DNA from: Symbiodinium microadriaticum
Taxonomy: Eukaryota > Sar > Dinophyceae > Suessiales > Symbiodiniaceae
Direction: 5' to 3'
Assembly (NCBI GenBank): GCA_001939145.1
Contig: LSRX01000827.1
Coordinates: forward strand, 221,323 to 285,322
DNA length: 64,000 nt
Shown: piece by piece, positions 38,701-49,320 of the stretch
How positions within the stretch are numbered: position 1 is the stretch's first letter
Layout: each line of letters begins with the position of its first letter
The notes under the pieces: generated by a model
Told to the model about the DNA's origin: nothing
The model's database searches: none
The model's input: only the letters and a program-made list of their open reading frames with translations
Program-made: the position numbers and the translations under genes

Positions 38701-40769
38701 GTGCCTGAGCTGCTGCTTCGAGCGCCTCCCGTCGACGCTGCCGCAGTCGTCGAATGGGGGGAGGGCAGTTGGGGTCTAGATGCTCCACACGGATTTGCCA
38801 GCCTGTGAGGGTTCGTTCCAGTAGCAGTCTGTCCCCCGGTGAGAGCAGCATCGTGTCTTGTTCGTAGTTCGGGTGAGGTGGAGTCAGCTCAATGACCAAG
38901 ACCCAGAGATCCTCTGTCAGGAATTCGAGGGTGCCTTCAAGCCCGATTGGTAGGGGGGGCGCGTTGTCGATGTCCCCGCCTTCCCCCTCCACCACTGCGA
39001 GGGGAAGTCCGGCGAGTTTCTTGGTGCTCTTGCCTTTGTCGGCCCGGATCGCTAGCCGCCAGCAACCTGCTCCTAGTTGACTCACTTCTGCTTGTGAGTG
39101 TTGGGAGAGTGGTACATGTGGCGGGCTGTCCTCATAATCCTCGAACCACTGCACTGGGGAATCGTCGTCCCCCGCTGCTGCTTCTGTTGCTGGAGCTTGT
39201 GGTGACGCGGTGTCCGAGTTGTTCGCTGCTGTGTCCACTGTCGAGGCTTGTAGTGGTGTGGTGTCCGGGTCGTCCTGAGCTTCTGTGTTTCTGTCTGGAC
39301 GTTCCCGGGGCTCTGCGTTGGGCTCGGTGGCTGCTGGTCTCTGCGTTGGCTCCGCTTCGGAGTAAGCTGCCGTTGTGGGGGCTGTCGGGTCGGTTGCTGC
39401 GTTGGGTTGTGTTTCCGGGGCTTCGTCGGCTGGCTTGGGGACGGCTTTGGGTGGTCTGGTGGGTGAGCGTCCTGCTCTGGCTGCAGAGGGTGCGAGGTGT
39501 TCCACTCTCAGTCGCCATCCTTTGTCCGAGGCTTCGATCATGAACTTATCCCCCTCCACCGTCAACATGGCGTTGTGCTCGTAGTCGTCGAGGTTGGGAG
39601 TACTTGTGATTATGAGGAGCCAAGCGTTCCCCTGTGGCATCGGCGCAATGCGGCCAATCGTCCCCCTGGTGAAAGGTGGGGCTCGATCCAATGGTCCTGC
39701 TTGTCCAAGGTAAGGGACATAGAGGACAGGTAGTCCTCGTTGGTTCCCGCCTCTGGTCGCATCGCCACTGCTGCTGCTTGGTTGTTGTGCGGGTCGAACC
39801 CGGACTTCCCAGCAGCCGTGGGTGAGCGTGGTGAACTCGGTGGGGGCTGCTGAGGCTGTGGGAAGGCTGAAGTCCGGTGGAAGGTCCGGTGGGGTTTCGA
39901 AATCTGGCTGGGTGGCTGCCCATTCTGCTTGGGCCGTATGGGTGGCATTCCTCTCCGGGGCAGTATTCGTGGTAGGGCGAGATGATGGTGGTGGCTGTTG
40001 GTTTGACCGTGGCTGGTATGGCTGTGGGTGCTGCGGGTGGCTTGTTGAGGGTCTGCCTGCCGGCGTGTTGTGCTGCCGTGGTTCTTGTCTTGCTTCGGCT
40101 TGGGCAGTGTCAGTTGTCCCAGCCCCTTGCTGCATGCGGCTCGGGATCGTGTCTCGTGGCAGCGTGTGTCTGTTGAGGAGGTCAGCGAAACGTTCTCTGG
40201 CATAGGTGTCTGCCTTCGTCCCCGGCTGGGGTGTCTGCGGCTGGGTCTGAGGCGGGTGGTCCCCCCAACTTTGGCTGCCAGTGCTGCTATCGCTCGGCTG
40301 TCCCCAGTTGTGGCTGCAGCTGCTGCTGCTCTGCGTGGTGTTGTTGTCTGAGGTCTGGGGTCGATACAAGATGCCCCACCCCGGTCCCCCTTGGCTTTGA
40401 GGGGGTGGGCGCCATTGCCGGTTACCGTGCTTGTTGTGCTGTTTGTAGACATATTTGCCGGCTTTGTTGCGGATCCTTTGTGACCCATGGCCTGCTGTTG
40501 CTTCTGTTCTGCGTGAGGAGCTGGGGGGTATTCTTCGGGTCCCCCAGTTCGGGTCTCGCTCCCATGGTGCAGGCCTAGTGGCTGCTGGGGCTTCCTGCTG
40601 CTGCTGACAGTTGGCACTGGTGGGTGCTTCCTCCGTCGTGTCAGTTGCGGTGGGTGGCGGAGCTTCCTGTTGAGGGGGGGTGGTTGCCGAGGAGGCGGGC
40701 TCTTCCATAGGGTGGTGGTCATAGCTGAGGGGTTCGTTTGCGGTGGTCCCCCATTGCGGGTCCCAGTAT
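35764..40769 (-). mobile_element. Putative non-LTR-type retroelement with a single large ORF
   Basis: Read on the minus strand: a short 5' leader, an ORF of 1,247 codons (40708-36965), a 1.2-kb 3' region without recognisable coding, then a 7-bp hairpin (35782-35802), CATGCCCTGG, GAAGAAGA and a GA-repeat tail. The same terminal module with a GA tail recurs at 40921-40966, next to the 5' end. This layout suggests 3'-end-primed copies landing in GA/CT microsatellites. There is no reverse transcriptase in it, so it would depend on enzymes from elsewhere, or the ORF could be a host gene flanked by two element tails. Confidence 0.5.
36965..40708 (-). CDS. 1,247-aa low-complexity protein with two copies of an unrecognised domain
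   Basis: True ATG at 40708, stop TGA at 36965-36967. Residues 1-295 are Gln/Pro/Thr-rich with WG-type motifs (NWGTRR, GPGWG, SWGD). Two related modules follow, at about 297-406 and 547-645. Each begins GCW, has LP...APP...G..G, a W-LxI strand, a PNxxYExxxMLxxxGD block and ends GWxxRVEHLxP. The layout (short strands, closing GW) suggests a small SH3-like beta barrel, which is inference. Long Ser/Thr/Gln linkers follow, then an Ala/Leu-rich helical region (about 960-1180) and a basic Arg/Ser C-terminus. Codon choice and 3.7 kb without a stop argue for real coding. It could be an ORF1/Gag-like protein of the surrounding element or a host nuclear protein. Confidence 0.65.
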   Translation of the reverse strand: MEEPASSATTPPQQEAPPPTATDTTEEAPTSANCQQQQEAPAATRPAPWERDPNWGTRRIPPSSSRRTEATAGHGSQRIRNKAGKYVYKQHNKHGNRQWRPPPQSQGGPGWGILYRPQTSDNNTTQSSSSCSHNWGQPSDSSTGSQSWGDHPPQTQPQTPQPGTKADTYARERFADLLNRHTLPRDTIPSRMQQGAGTTDTAQAEARQEPRQHNTPAGRPSTSHPQHPQPYQPRSNQQPPPSSRPTTNTAPERNATHTAQAEWAATQPDFETPPDLPPDFSLPTASAAPTEFTTLTHGCWEVRVRPAQQPSSSSGDATRGGNQRGLPVLYVPYLGQAGPLDRAPPFTRGTIGRIAPMPQGNAWLLIITSTPNLDDYEHNAMLTVEGDKFMIEASDKGWRLRVEHLAPSAARAGRSPTRPPKAVPKPADEAPETQPNAATDPTAPTTAAYSEAEPTQRPAATEPNAEPRERPDRNTEAQDDPDTTPLQASTVDTAANNSDTASPQAPATEAAAGDDDSPVQWFEDYEDSPPHVPLSQHSQAEVSQLGAGCWRLAIRADKGKSTKKLAGLPLAVVEGEGGDIDNAPPLPIGLEGTLEFLTEDLWVLVIELTPPHPNYEQDTMLLSPGDRLLLERTLTGWQIRVEHLDPNCPPPIRRLRQRRREALEAAAQARKGKTTAAGTRDTERLPTIPEGSNSKSSTDAGNAPTKPAPPQTPATEQAGRDAEQTAGSSSSSSHERPQSYYPQTRKPTTTATGDRPHVNTLADGRELRKSQQNRPTQPQQPSTQQQTTEPSLAEALSDGRNIGKRGTRGERTTATTTEAPSYSTTTTTDTTAPNTTTPQAESDSAPLMQTHRSLAATARSGTRTPPGDGTARPAVEEVVMTQEQTPTTPIASPTQPPPPLTASSSNASSGVHLVSLHTPTPQQMEGTGTGEPSSGSNDPQPPTRSWQRVEQNLLEIRRIAEQHNGSQAEAIAQAADTALIDLLVDTPTALQLEGDTNTHPPHGGDAAAAATYAAQQLRNIGRALMSRSGSVVVPYAMVAPHVAALIAWLETLDRGNVAVHVQLPPVLTPLREILDQILRGQPNDVATWARLVAVAEAFEALVTGNVLTHPADVVGQSQGEMESPLMCTEGTIPNWYRAVETLRALLGEVPQWPVRVLPTLQQAATNLVRGIAIATPTEDRGGPVEWTPEPWWYQERHHGLGDTARAPSGGPETSPRERAQRRPRSPSSDASHRRRRLLAEHVHDEDL

Positions 40770-40803
<34 letters not shown>

Positions 40804-40826
40804 CTCTCGCTCTCGATCTCTCTATC

Positions 40827-40865
<39 letters not shown>

Positions 40866-40998
40866 CTCTCGCTCTCGATCTCTCTATCTCTCTATCTCTC
40901 TCTCTCTCTCTCTCTCTCCCTCTCTTCTTCGCCAGGGCATGGGAGGCGGTTTAAGCCCCCCGGCCACTCTCTCTCTCTCTCTTTTCCCCCTCTCTCTT
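40770..40998. repeat. (CT)n microsatellite with embedded element tail
   Basis: CT tracts at 40772-40925 (with two copies of a CGCTCTCGCTCTCGAT-type block) and 40968-40998, flanking the 46-bp module at 40921-40966. Confidence 0.9.
40921..40966 (-). mobile_element. Solo 3' tail module, matches 35764-35807
   Basis: About 44 aligned bases match the end of the large element: TCTTCTTC, CCAGGGCATG, a 7-bp hairpin with 7-nt loop, then CGGCCA. The closing hairpin pair is T-A in the left copy and C-G here, a compensatory change. It looks like an extremely 5'-truncated copy. Confidence 0.65.
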
Positions 40999-41302
40999 TA
41001 GTAACTTAGTGCACCACCTACTGCCTGCCGAAAATCCATGATGATCCTGAATCCTCGTGCAGTTCTCGCCCTCTTTTTTTCCACGTCCACGCATCAATCG
41101 TGTTCAGGTTTGATGTTGTGAATCTCACAGGTCTGGCTCAGCTCTGCAGGCACTGGAGCCATGGGAGCCTGGTTGCTCTTTAGTTGCCGTGCGTGCCCGC
41201 GCAGCTCTCAACAACCCAACGTCACAAATCGCATGTCGGGATTGAGTTGTTCCTGTAGGTTTCGCAATGGTCTGAACAGATGCCTTGACTGAAGGCCGAG
41301 CG

Positions 41303-41670
41303 CAGTGGCCGCGCGCCAAGCCACGTGGATTGCCGAAGCGGCACTGCAGAAAAATCTGGCAGATGCCGGTGTCAAGGTCCATTATGGCAGTCCAGAGCCT
41401 ACAACTGCTCCTGTCTCCCATCTGGTTCAAGAGACGTACAGAGCTCCTCGCTGCGACAACTGGGCCGTGCCGGAGCCGCCCAAGCGAACAACAGCAGCAA
41501 CGCGGGCAGCACCAGCCTGGCGGTTTCTTCTCTCGGTTCCTCGGCCCTCGGCTCAGCTCGGCATCTGCTGTATCGTCGCCAGCCTCAATGCTTCTTCGTC
41601 GGGACCCAGACTGAGGGAGGGGAGGGCGAAGCTGGTGGCGGAGGCTGCGGCTCACGCATGGCTCAGATAA
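41303..41670 (+). CDS. Possible exon, unknown
   Basis: Follows a CGCAG acceptor-like site and reads ATWIAEAALQKNLADAGVKV, then Pro/Ala-rich sequence, to a TAA at 41668-41670. The first 35 codons look coding; the rest is ambiguous. No ATG or family. Confidence 0.3.
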
Positions 41671-42267
41671 GACTCAGCGATGTCGTGTCCGTGTCCGAAA
41701 GGAGGAAGAAGGGACCGGAAAGCCGGCGATGCTGAGGTTTTAGCAGAGAGGCCGCTGAGTGCCGCGACGGTGATCCACGGCGATGGCAGTATCTTCGTAG
41801 GCTAGAGGACGGAGGCTCCAGGGGCAGGCGAACAGCCTACGGGGGGAGCCTTTCGGAAAGACACGCGTCCAAAGAACACTCGACGGATTCTGGCTCTCCG
41901 GCGTCCCGTGGTTGGATATGTTAGATGCTTGGGTTCGAGGCGAAGGGATGCGTGCCGTTGCACTTTCTCAATCTTTCTCAGCTGGCTGCAGTCTTCGGTC
42001 TTGGCATCTCACAGATCGGCACCTCCGAGGGACCTGTGGGCTCTCGGGCACAATGGATGGCCCCTGCATGCAGCGCCCTGGATCGAAGAATTACTCAAAG
42101 GCTGCACACTCCTGGTGCTTGATGCTCAGCGCGACTTTAGGCGCTCACGGCACCGGTGAACTTCGCAAGCTTCGTGCCTTTTTCACACCCCTTGGCGGTG
42201 ACACAATGATGCAGCGCATGGGCGAAGCTACCCGGAGCTTTGGTCGGGCTTTGTCAGCGAGGGGCGG

Positions 42268-42540
42268 ATGCGGATGGAGCAGCCAAGAAGAGCCCCTGTA
42301 TCAGGTTCGACCCTGAGCTTTGGCAAGTTTCCAAGGGATCCAGGCGAGCCTCCCACTTCTCAGCTGCCGTTGTCCTCAGAACCGGCCTTTGGGAGCCCTA
42401 AGCCGCCTGAGCTTCAGCCAAGCCACGAGCTGCCGAAGGTGCCTCGAGCTGCGTCTCAGGGCCCCAGACCCCAAACGGGGTCCCTGAAACTGCCCAAATC
42501 GACCCCTCCCATCAGCCTCGAACCCATGACCAGGCCATGA
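42268..42540 (+). CDS. Possible Pro-rich exon (90 aa), unknown
   Basis: ATG at 42268 and TGA at 42538-42540. The peptide is Pro/Ser-rich (PPTSQLPLSSEPAFGSPKPP) and could be a disordered region. About 42880-42968 reads another plausible exon, TADRQVANAAKELAASHKLE, then TGA. They may belong to one gene with the segments near 43.6-43.9 kb. No domain. Confidence 0.3.
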   Translation: MRMEQPRRAPVSGSTLSFGKFPRDPGEPPTSQLPLSSEPAFGSPKPPELQPSHELPKVPRAASQGPRPQTGSLKLPKSTPPISLEPMTRP

Positions 42541-43598
42541 GTGGAAGCCGGTGCACACCGGTGCGCGTGTAGGTTTCTCACATGCCAACCCCTTTTTCCC
42601 CTCCCCTCCGGCCCCAACCTCCCATTTCCAAGCCTGCTTGCCTTCCTCACCCTGCACCGAAATGCCTGAAACCGGACCTGTGCGCAGAGAGCCTCTGTCC
42701 GCAGTCAGCGCAGTGCATCGGAGCTTGTGCTGCTGCCCCTCTTTCAAACGGGCTTGGGCTCGGCCCGGATCGGAAGGCAATTTCCGATCGGAAGGCCATT
42801 TTCTACTTGGCAAGTCTAGACCTGTGTTGCTTTTCTTCGTCGGAACCGGCTGGATTTCGCGCGTGCGTTCAAGGCAGAAGCCTCCTTGACCCTAAGACGG
42901 CAGACAGGCAAGTGGCAAATGCAGCGAAAGAACTGGCAGCTTCCCACAAGCTCGAGGCAGCGCGGTGATGCTGTGCTGTGGCAGGGCTATGATGGGCGAG
43001 GTGAACGAGGACAAGTGGCCATCACCATGTCTGCAGACGGAGGGAATACACTCTCCTGGCCGCGGCAGCCTTACTTAAGGAGGAGCCGAATAAATTCAAA
43101 TAAACATATGAAGACGCCGAGGCCTTTGGCATGGACCGGCTGTCACGCAAAATGGGTCAAGGACTTGCCAGCTCTTAGGCTTGTTGGTTTATGTTTTCTG
43201 TGCAGTCCCGACGTGCCGTGTTCTGAGGTACTGCCTACGCAGCTCCCCATGGCTCTCGCCGAGGTGGCACACTGAGAATGGAGTCTCTTTGGATGACAAG
43301 CCTTTGAAGGCTTAGATATCGAAGCTGAAAGCGATCCGGGCCTCCTCACTTCAATGCCCCTTGCAACCCCTCCAGTAAGGACACCTCGCTCTCCACAGGT
43401 CCCTCTTTCCATGTGAACGCTGACCTGCTACCCCCCCTAAACCTTTAAACCTAAACACCTCAGCCAGAGCTGGCTCTGTGGCCCGTGCCCCGTTCCGGGC
43501 TTCGGGACCGGGTAGACACCGGCGTGAAGGATCCTTAAGATGTTCAGCGGAACCCCGACGATTCTCGTCATGACCGCATCCGCGATTGCCGGTTTCAG

Positions 43599-43895
43599 AT
43601 GCCTTTGCTGAGGTCCGTCCGTCAGCTCTCATCAAGGGACACCCGATCGAGAAGATCACTGCATGGGAGCCCTACGACACCGGCGACGGCCTGCCCCCAA
43701 ATGCTGAAGCATTTCTTAGATCCTAGGCTACCCCCAACACCCATGTGGGCTTCAGAGCCCTTGGCTGGCAAGGACCCGATGAGAATGAAGAGGGCCCCTG
43801 CCCCGCACCTCTACAAGTCTATACGCTTTGGTGTGTGCATCTACGTGTGGAGCCATGCGACAGTAGATCAGAAGACGGCTTGACAAGTCAGGAAC
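43599..43895 (+). CDS. Possible exons, unknown
   Basis: After TTTCAG at 43593-43598, one frame reads ALIKGHPIEKITAWEPYDTG then DGLPPNAEAFLRS to a stop at 43723. In another frame 43744-43895 reads GFRALGWQGPDENEEGPCPA then LQVYTLWCVHLRVEP, ending in TGA. Both look like real protein but I cannot name a family. A small intron or frameshift separates them. A competing 94-codon ATG frame over the same DNA is less protein-like. Confidence 0.4.
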
Positions 43896-43992
43896 TCTGA
43901 CGCAAGCTGCTTCAGCGTCAACTGTACATGCTGAGCAGCCCTCGAAAGCAGGGTTACAACCTCTTCTTCTCTACGAAGGTCTGAGACAACAA

Positions 43993-44104
43993 CTCTCTGG
44001 TTCTTAGTAGGGAATGGGGGAATGGGTTATTGGGACTACTGTGGGGGACCTTAAGGGGCTATCATAGGGATCCGTCCCCCCATTCCCCACTAAGAACCAG
44101 AGAG
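43993..44104. mobile_element. 112-bp foldback element with 28-bp inverted arms
   Basis: Arms 43993-44020 and 44077-44104 are inverted copies with one mismatch, separated by a 56-bp loop. No clear target duplication. It is MITE-like or a hairpin-forming RNA gene. Confidence 0.75.
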
Positions 44105-47100
44105 GCAAGTAACATAAATCCAGCACGAACAGGACTTCGTTTGGGAGATTAATGTTGGCTCTCCGTTATTTCCCTGACCAAGCAACTGCGAGTCTAGACA
44201 TGGACATTGATCCAAGGTACTTTAGGTCTGCCTCGGCCGGGTATTCCTATCCCCCACCTGAAACCCAACCATCCGTGAAGCCCGACAGTTGCGGGCAGTC
44301 AGGTCCCGCACGAGCCATAGCTGTGGCGTTTCCCATTGGGTTCAGAGCGGACGCCCGACTTAAACCCCTCCATGGGATGGTTATGCAACAGGCGAAAGGC
44401 GCTTTCCCTAGTGCAGAGGGCAGCCAAAGTCTAAAGCTTCCAACTAACACAAGGCACCAGAAGGCATAGATCAATGGTAACATCGGCCAGCTCGCCATGA
44501 AACGCAGCACATGTCAACCCCATGGACGAGGCTCCGCCACAAACCTCACTTGGGCAAGTCTGCAGGTGGAGCTCACGGGCCCAGCAGCCGCTTCACAGAG
44601 GCTTCTGCTCATAGCCCTCACCCCTCAACACTGAACTGCGACCAGCCGTTTGCAAGTTTCGGGGCTTCAAGCGAGCTGTATACCATCTTCGAAGCAGGCC
44701 GCACCAACACCGAGGAAAGACCTGCAAGCCTCTTACATGCGAGTCTATGCTGGGCGGAATGTCCGAACTCAGTGGGCATGTCTGAACTTTACACCAACAT
44801 GTCCGAAGTTTACACTTAGCGGAATCTTAGAGAAGGCCCAAGGCATCCTGGTGTCAAACGTCTCTGAGGATTGACGTCACCTAAACCCTAAGCCAGGAAA
44901 CCCTAAGAAACCCGTAACCTTGCACTCGTTCCTGGGTTCCATGTAATTTGTGTGACAAGCCGCAGGCGCTGAGCTGCGAAAGGGCGGCGTCTTGGCCCTC
45001 GCCCGGGCGGCGCACTGACGTTAAGACTGATCCTATTTCAAGATCGCCGACATTCCTTCTCTCCAATCCAACTTGAGGCTGAGGGCCGAGGGATCTCTTG
45101 CCCACATTCAACACATGCCCTGAAGGAATGGAATGAGCTACGACACACCCGATGTGGCCCCATCCCAGGAACTCCGTGCCCCAAAAGCCTTACAATCCCT
45201 GTGCTAATGACGTCCGAAGGATTCAGCCAAGCGCAGATGAAGGGCTGCGGGAGGTCAGGAGATCACGTGGCATGATCACGGCCTCGAAACCATTGCAGCT
45301 TCGGTGTAAGCCTCGTCTCAAACACCTGAACTGCCCAAACACCAGACCAAGTCACACGTCTCGAACAATGTGCTTTTTCCGGCTTTTCCTTCTGGGCATC
45401 AAGCCTGCAAGTTTCCCCTAAGCGTAATCGGTGGTTCCTTGAAAAATGCTGATATCATTCTCGGGCATCGACCCCCACCTTTCTGCAGCCTGTTGCAAGA
45501 TTAGGATTTGTTCAGGGGCCACTTCCTGCGCAAACACTCGTCGAAACATCAACCCCAGACGTACTTCCGGCAAATTACATGCATGCTGAGTGGAAGCCCG
45601 CCGGGGCGCCGAAAGTGCTACATGCCGGAAGACAAGCACGTGTTTCGCCTCAAACTACGAGGCGCTATGTCAAATGCTGAACTCACATTGATGACCCTTC
45701 TCTCCAGCTTTCATAGCCAATGGTGATCCTGCAAGCAGATACCAGCATTCTTCAACCCAGCTCTGCGAGGCAGCTGCTGAGCAGCAGGGTATGCTGGAGC
45801 GACCGATGCGATTAGCTGATTCAAGCCGGTGTGAAAGTGTGTTTGCAATCGTTCAACAAGTGAGCGATAAACATCCCTCTTATACTGTTTCGTTCCAGAT
45901 GCGCTTTGCTAGAGCCTCGGCACTGCTGTGCATCAGCAGATAACAGCCCGGAGCTGCATTTCCATTCATGCGTGGCAGACACCAAATAATTTCTACAACT
46001 TGCTTGCAAGCTGGAATCTTTTTTTTCTAGTTATAAAGGCGCACTCCAACAGCTTCACCCAGCGCTTGCTTGGGCAGCTTCGGTGCAAAGCTGCCCAACG
46101 CCAATAGAATCTGCGGCGCCGCTGCTGTCGGATGCGGGGAAAGGAGATGGTTTTGGCGGATGTCCGGCTTGCTTGAGAAAAACAGATGCTTACCTGTGGT
46201 TAGCACATGTGCTGGCAAGCTGAGTGGAGGGTGAGTCTTAAGCCCGCTGGCGTGGTAGTCCCACAGCAGTGTGGCTGGAAGATTCTCTGGCCGCGGGCCT
46301 TTATGACTCGCACTCGCTATAGTGCTGATCTCACGAAAGACAACCCCACTTGAACCGGACATTGCCATCGCAAGTCGCCATGACGCGACAGTGACGAACA
46401 AGTGTCGAACATGCCTCTCAGGCTTGTCGGTCGAAAGCGTCCTTTAAAGAAGATTCGGCCTGGCTGTGTATTCGCAGGTTGGGTGGAAGATACAAGACAG
46501 CTGTGGCTTGGGCTGGCGAGCGAGGGTTTAGGGCCTAGGCAATTTACGGTCTTATGACTACCTGCACGCAAGCACAAGCCTCACACCGCCAGCTTGGACA
46601 CCGCTTGGAACCCCACCATTGGCCAACAAGCTCGAGTCCTGAAAAACCCACGTTTTCCAATGTGACCTCTTTCATCAGGCGAGCGAGGAACATCCCTCTT
46701 ACATCGTTTCGTTCATCGCACTTTCTTGGAGCGTAGACACAGCCGTGCGGATGCCCGGTTGGTGCACCTGAGGATGCGACAACCCAGTAAACTGGGGAGT
46801 TCTGCCCCGTCGCTCATGGCTTCACGTGCACTTCACGTGCACAAAATGCCGTGCATCCCACAGGCCAGGGCTGAACTCTGTCTCGCAGTGGTGGGTCAGA
46901 AATGTCCGAAAGATGTTCCTCATGCTCCCTGGTCAAAGAAGCAGCAGCGTGAGCACAGCTGCGGAACAGTAAGAGGCAAGCTGCAGACGAATCCCGAGGT
47001 CTGCCTGGACGCTGGCCGGCACGCCCGGGGCGCTTCGTGTGCTCGTATCAGGGGCTTCCCGGATAAGAGCTTCACAGAAACAACTGTAAGACTACATCTC

Positions 47101-49320
47101 ATCCGTGCATCCCATGTAACACGCACCAACAAAACTTCCACGATGCCCAAAAATATATACTTTGCACAGGGTTTATGACTTCATGAATTTAGGGGGACCC
47201 CTACATCGAGCGGACCCGGTGGGACACATGAACGAGCCAGAATGATGCCGCACGCTCTCCGGAAGCCCAGCTTCAGCCCAGATGCTGCACATCGAACTTT
47301 CAGCAGAAGTCTCTTCACACCATCTCGAAAATGGACTAAAGGGGGATACTGTAGTATTGCAGATGTGTCAGCGCAAGAGTCTGGGGTTCCACGATCATTG
47401 CTCCTCTCAGCACCGCTCGAACGTGCAGGGGCAGCTTTGGAAACTTGCATTCACAGGCTCAGGAGTGTACACTGCGGCAGACCCAGGTGGATTGCAGGTG
47501 CCACCGAAGAACTCGGTCGCAGCCTTCAGGGCTGCAGGAACGTGCCCTCACATGGACCTCAACCTGAAGCGAAGCGTCTGTAGTTCCAGGGCAGTGCAAG
47601 TACGCTGACGGCTTACCAGGCCATACAGTGAAGCGGTTGGGCAACTGCCTTGTAGGTACGCCTCCACTGGCACTGCACAGTGTTGATGCGAAGTTGCCCT
47701 GCACAAGGGTTTGGATGTGTGAGACTGGCCCCCTCTTGAGGAGTACGCAGGATGATGCTGTCATTGTGTGCTTTTCTGCTTACAGCTCCCACATGATCCC
47801 ATCAAAACAGAGTTGAACTTTGGATTTTGTGCTCGGGCTCCCTTAGGTGGGCGAGGAACATACCATGTATGCTGCTATGTTCAGCACGCACCTTGCTGGA
47901 GGAGCACCCGTTCATCAGCAGATGGCAGACTGGAGACGGAGGCAAAAAGTCCGAGGCAGGCACCCTGCACCCAAACACTCTGCAACTTTCAAAACGAAGC
48001 TGGCGCATCGTCCATGACTTTTCGGGGTGATGAATCCCTAAACCAAGACACCCGAGGCACCTTCTTCGGACCTCAAGATATCAGGTCAGGCTCTCATCCT
48101 CTGCGATCGTAGGGGAGGGGCAAAGCCCAGCAGAGCTCAGGGCAGTCAGAGCCGACGGCCCGAGTTTAGAGTTCAGGGTTTAGAGTCAAAAAAGCCTCAC
48201 TGGGCTTATCGACTCTAGGATTTACAGACCTTGTCGGGCTTAGGGGTCTTGGGCCTCCCGGGCAAAGCTTCAGTGCTTAACGTTCCCCCATTTGCTGGGC
48301 TTGTCGGCCACCTTTCCACAATGAGGATACATGCGGTGCATGCGTTGAGCGTGCGCGACATGATGGAAAGTGCTCGGTTTCAGCTGTCCGACCAGCGGGA
48401 CCTCTTTGCACCCCGTAGAGCACCTGAACAAAACCCGCTCCAGCCAACGCCGGCTAGCCAGCATCCGCTAGCCAGTCCCAATGCGGCTGCATGCACCCCC
48501 CCCGGAACCGCAACGAAAGCCCCCCGCGACCCTCGTCTCTAGTTCTAGCCCGGGCTTGCTACAAGGTTAATGGCCGAAAGACCATCCAACCACCGCTCTC
48601 AGCAATGCTGCGCCACAAGCGCAACATTTTTTGCCCTTCGGACAGCGGCATTGCTGGGCTTGTCGGGCTTAGGGTTTGGAGGCTCCAGGGCAAACGTCCT
48701 CCCTTTGCTGGGCTTGTCAGCCACCTTTCCACAATGAGAATACATGCGGAGCAAGGGTTGAGCGTGCGCTACAGGATGGAAAGCCTTCAGTTTCAGACCG
48801 TGGAAGCTTTCGCAGGGGCTCTAAAGCTGAAGCAAACACTAATCGCCATATCATCGTTATCGAGGATCAGAGCATCCAAGACAAGGGTCTCAAATGTCTC
48901 CAGAACCCACTCCCAGCGGGCACCAGACCCCGACTTCCTAGACCCCCACCATTTCAGACCTTCGCAAAATGAGAGGGGATCGTCTAGACCCAGCACCTTT
49001 CTGGGAAATATGGCACCTGGTAGAGCTTCCGCTGGGCTGCCCGGGCACACTGATCAGGTGAAACGTCTCACTCTCATCAATAGTCCCTAACCGCCCTTAT
49101 CGGCCTTATCGAGGAACCTCCCGAGGGAATCTCTGGAAAAGTTGTGCCGCTATGGCCGGATGGAGCATGTGCGCACTGATCAAGTTGCTCTCCTCTGAGT
49201 TGGGAGGACTGAGCTCTGGAAGCTTTCGCTCGGGTGCACCGGCCAGGTGCAGACCTTTCAAGACCAATGAAATTGCAATCCCACTCGTGGCCTGGAGTTT
49301 GGAGTTTAGGGTTTAGGGTT
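44105..49320. other. Repeat-rich spacer, no gene supported
   Basis: I see no recognisable coding. It holds three diverged copies of a GAGCGAGGAACATCCCTC-type repeat (about 45858-45940, 46678-46740 and 47848-47935), a direct repeat at about 48288-48390 and 48702-48800 (shared GCTGGGCTTGTC and CCACCTTTCCACAATGAG), and scattered TTTAGGG/CCCTAAA words (44880, 48165, 49300). Confidence 0.55.

Noticed and set aside
39610..40722. A 370-codon minus-strand frame overlapping the start of the 1,247-aa ORF
   Set aside because: It is an out-of-frame reading of the same Gln/Pro/Thr-rich repeats. Its composition is explained by the low-complexity DNA and it has no motifs.
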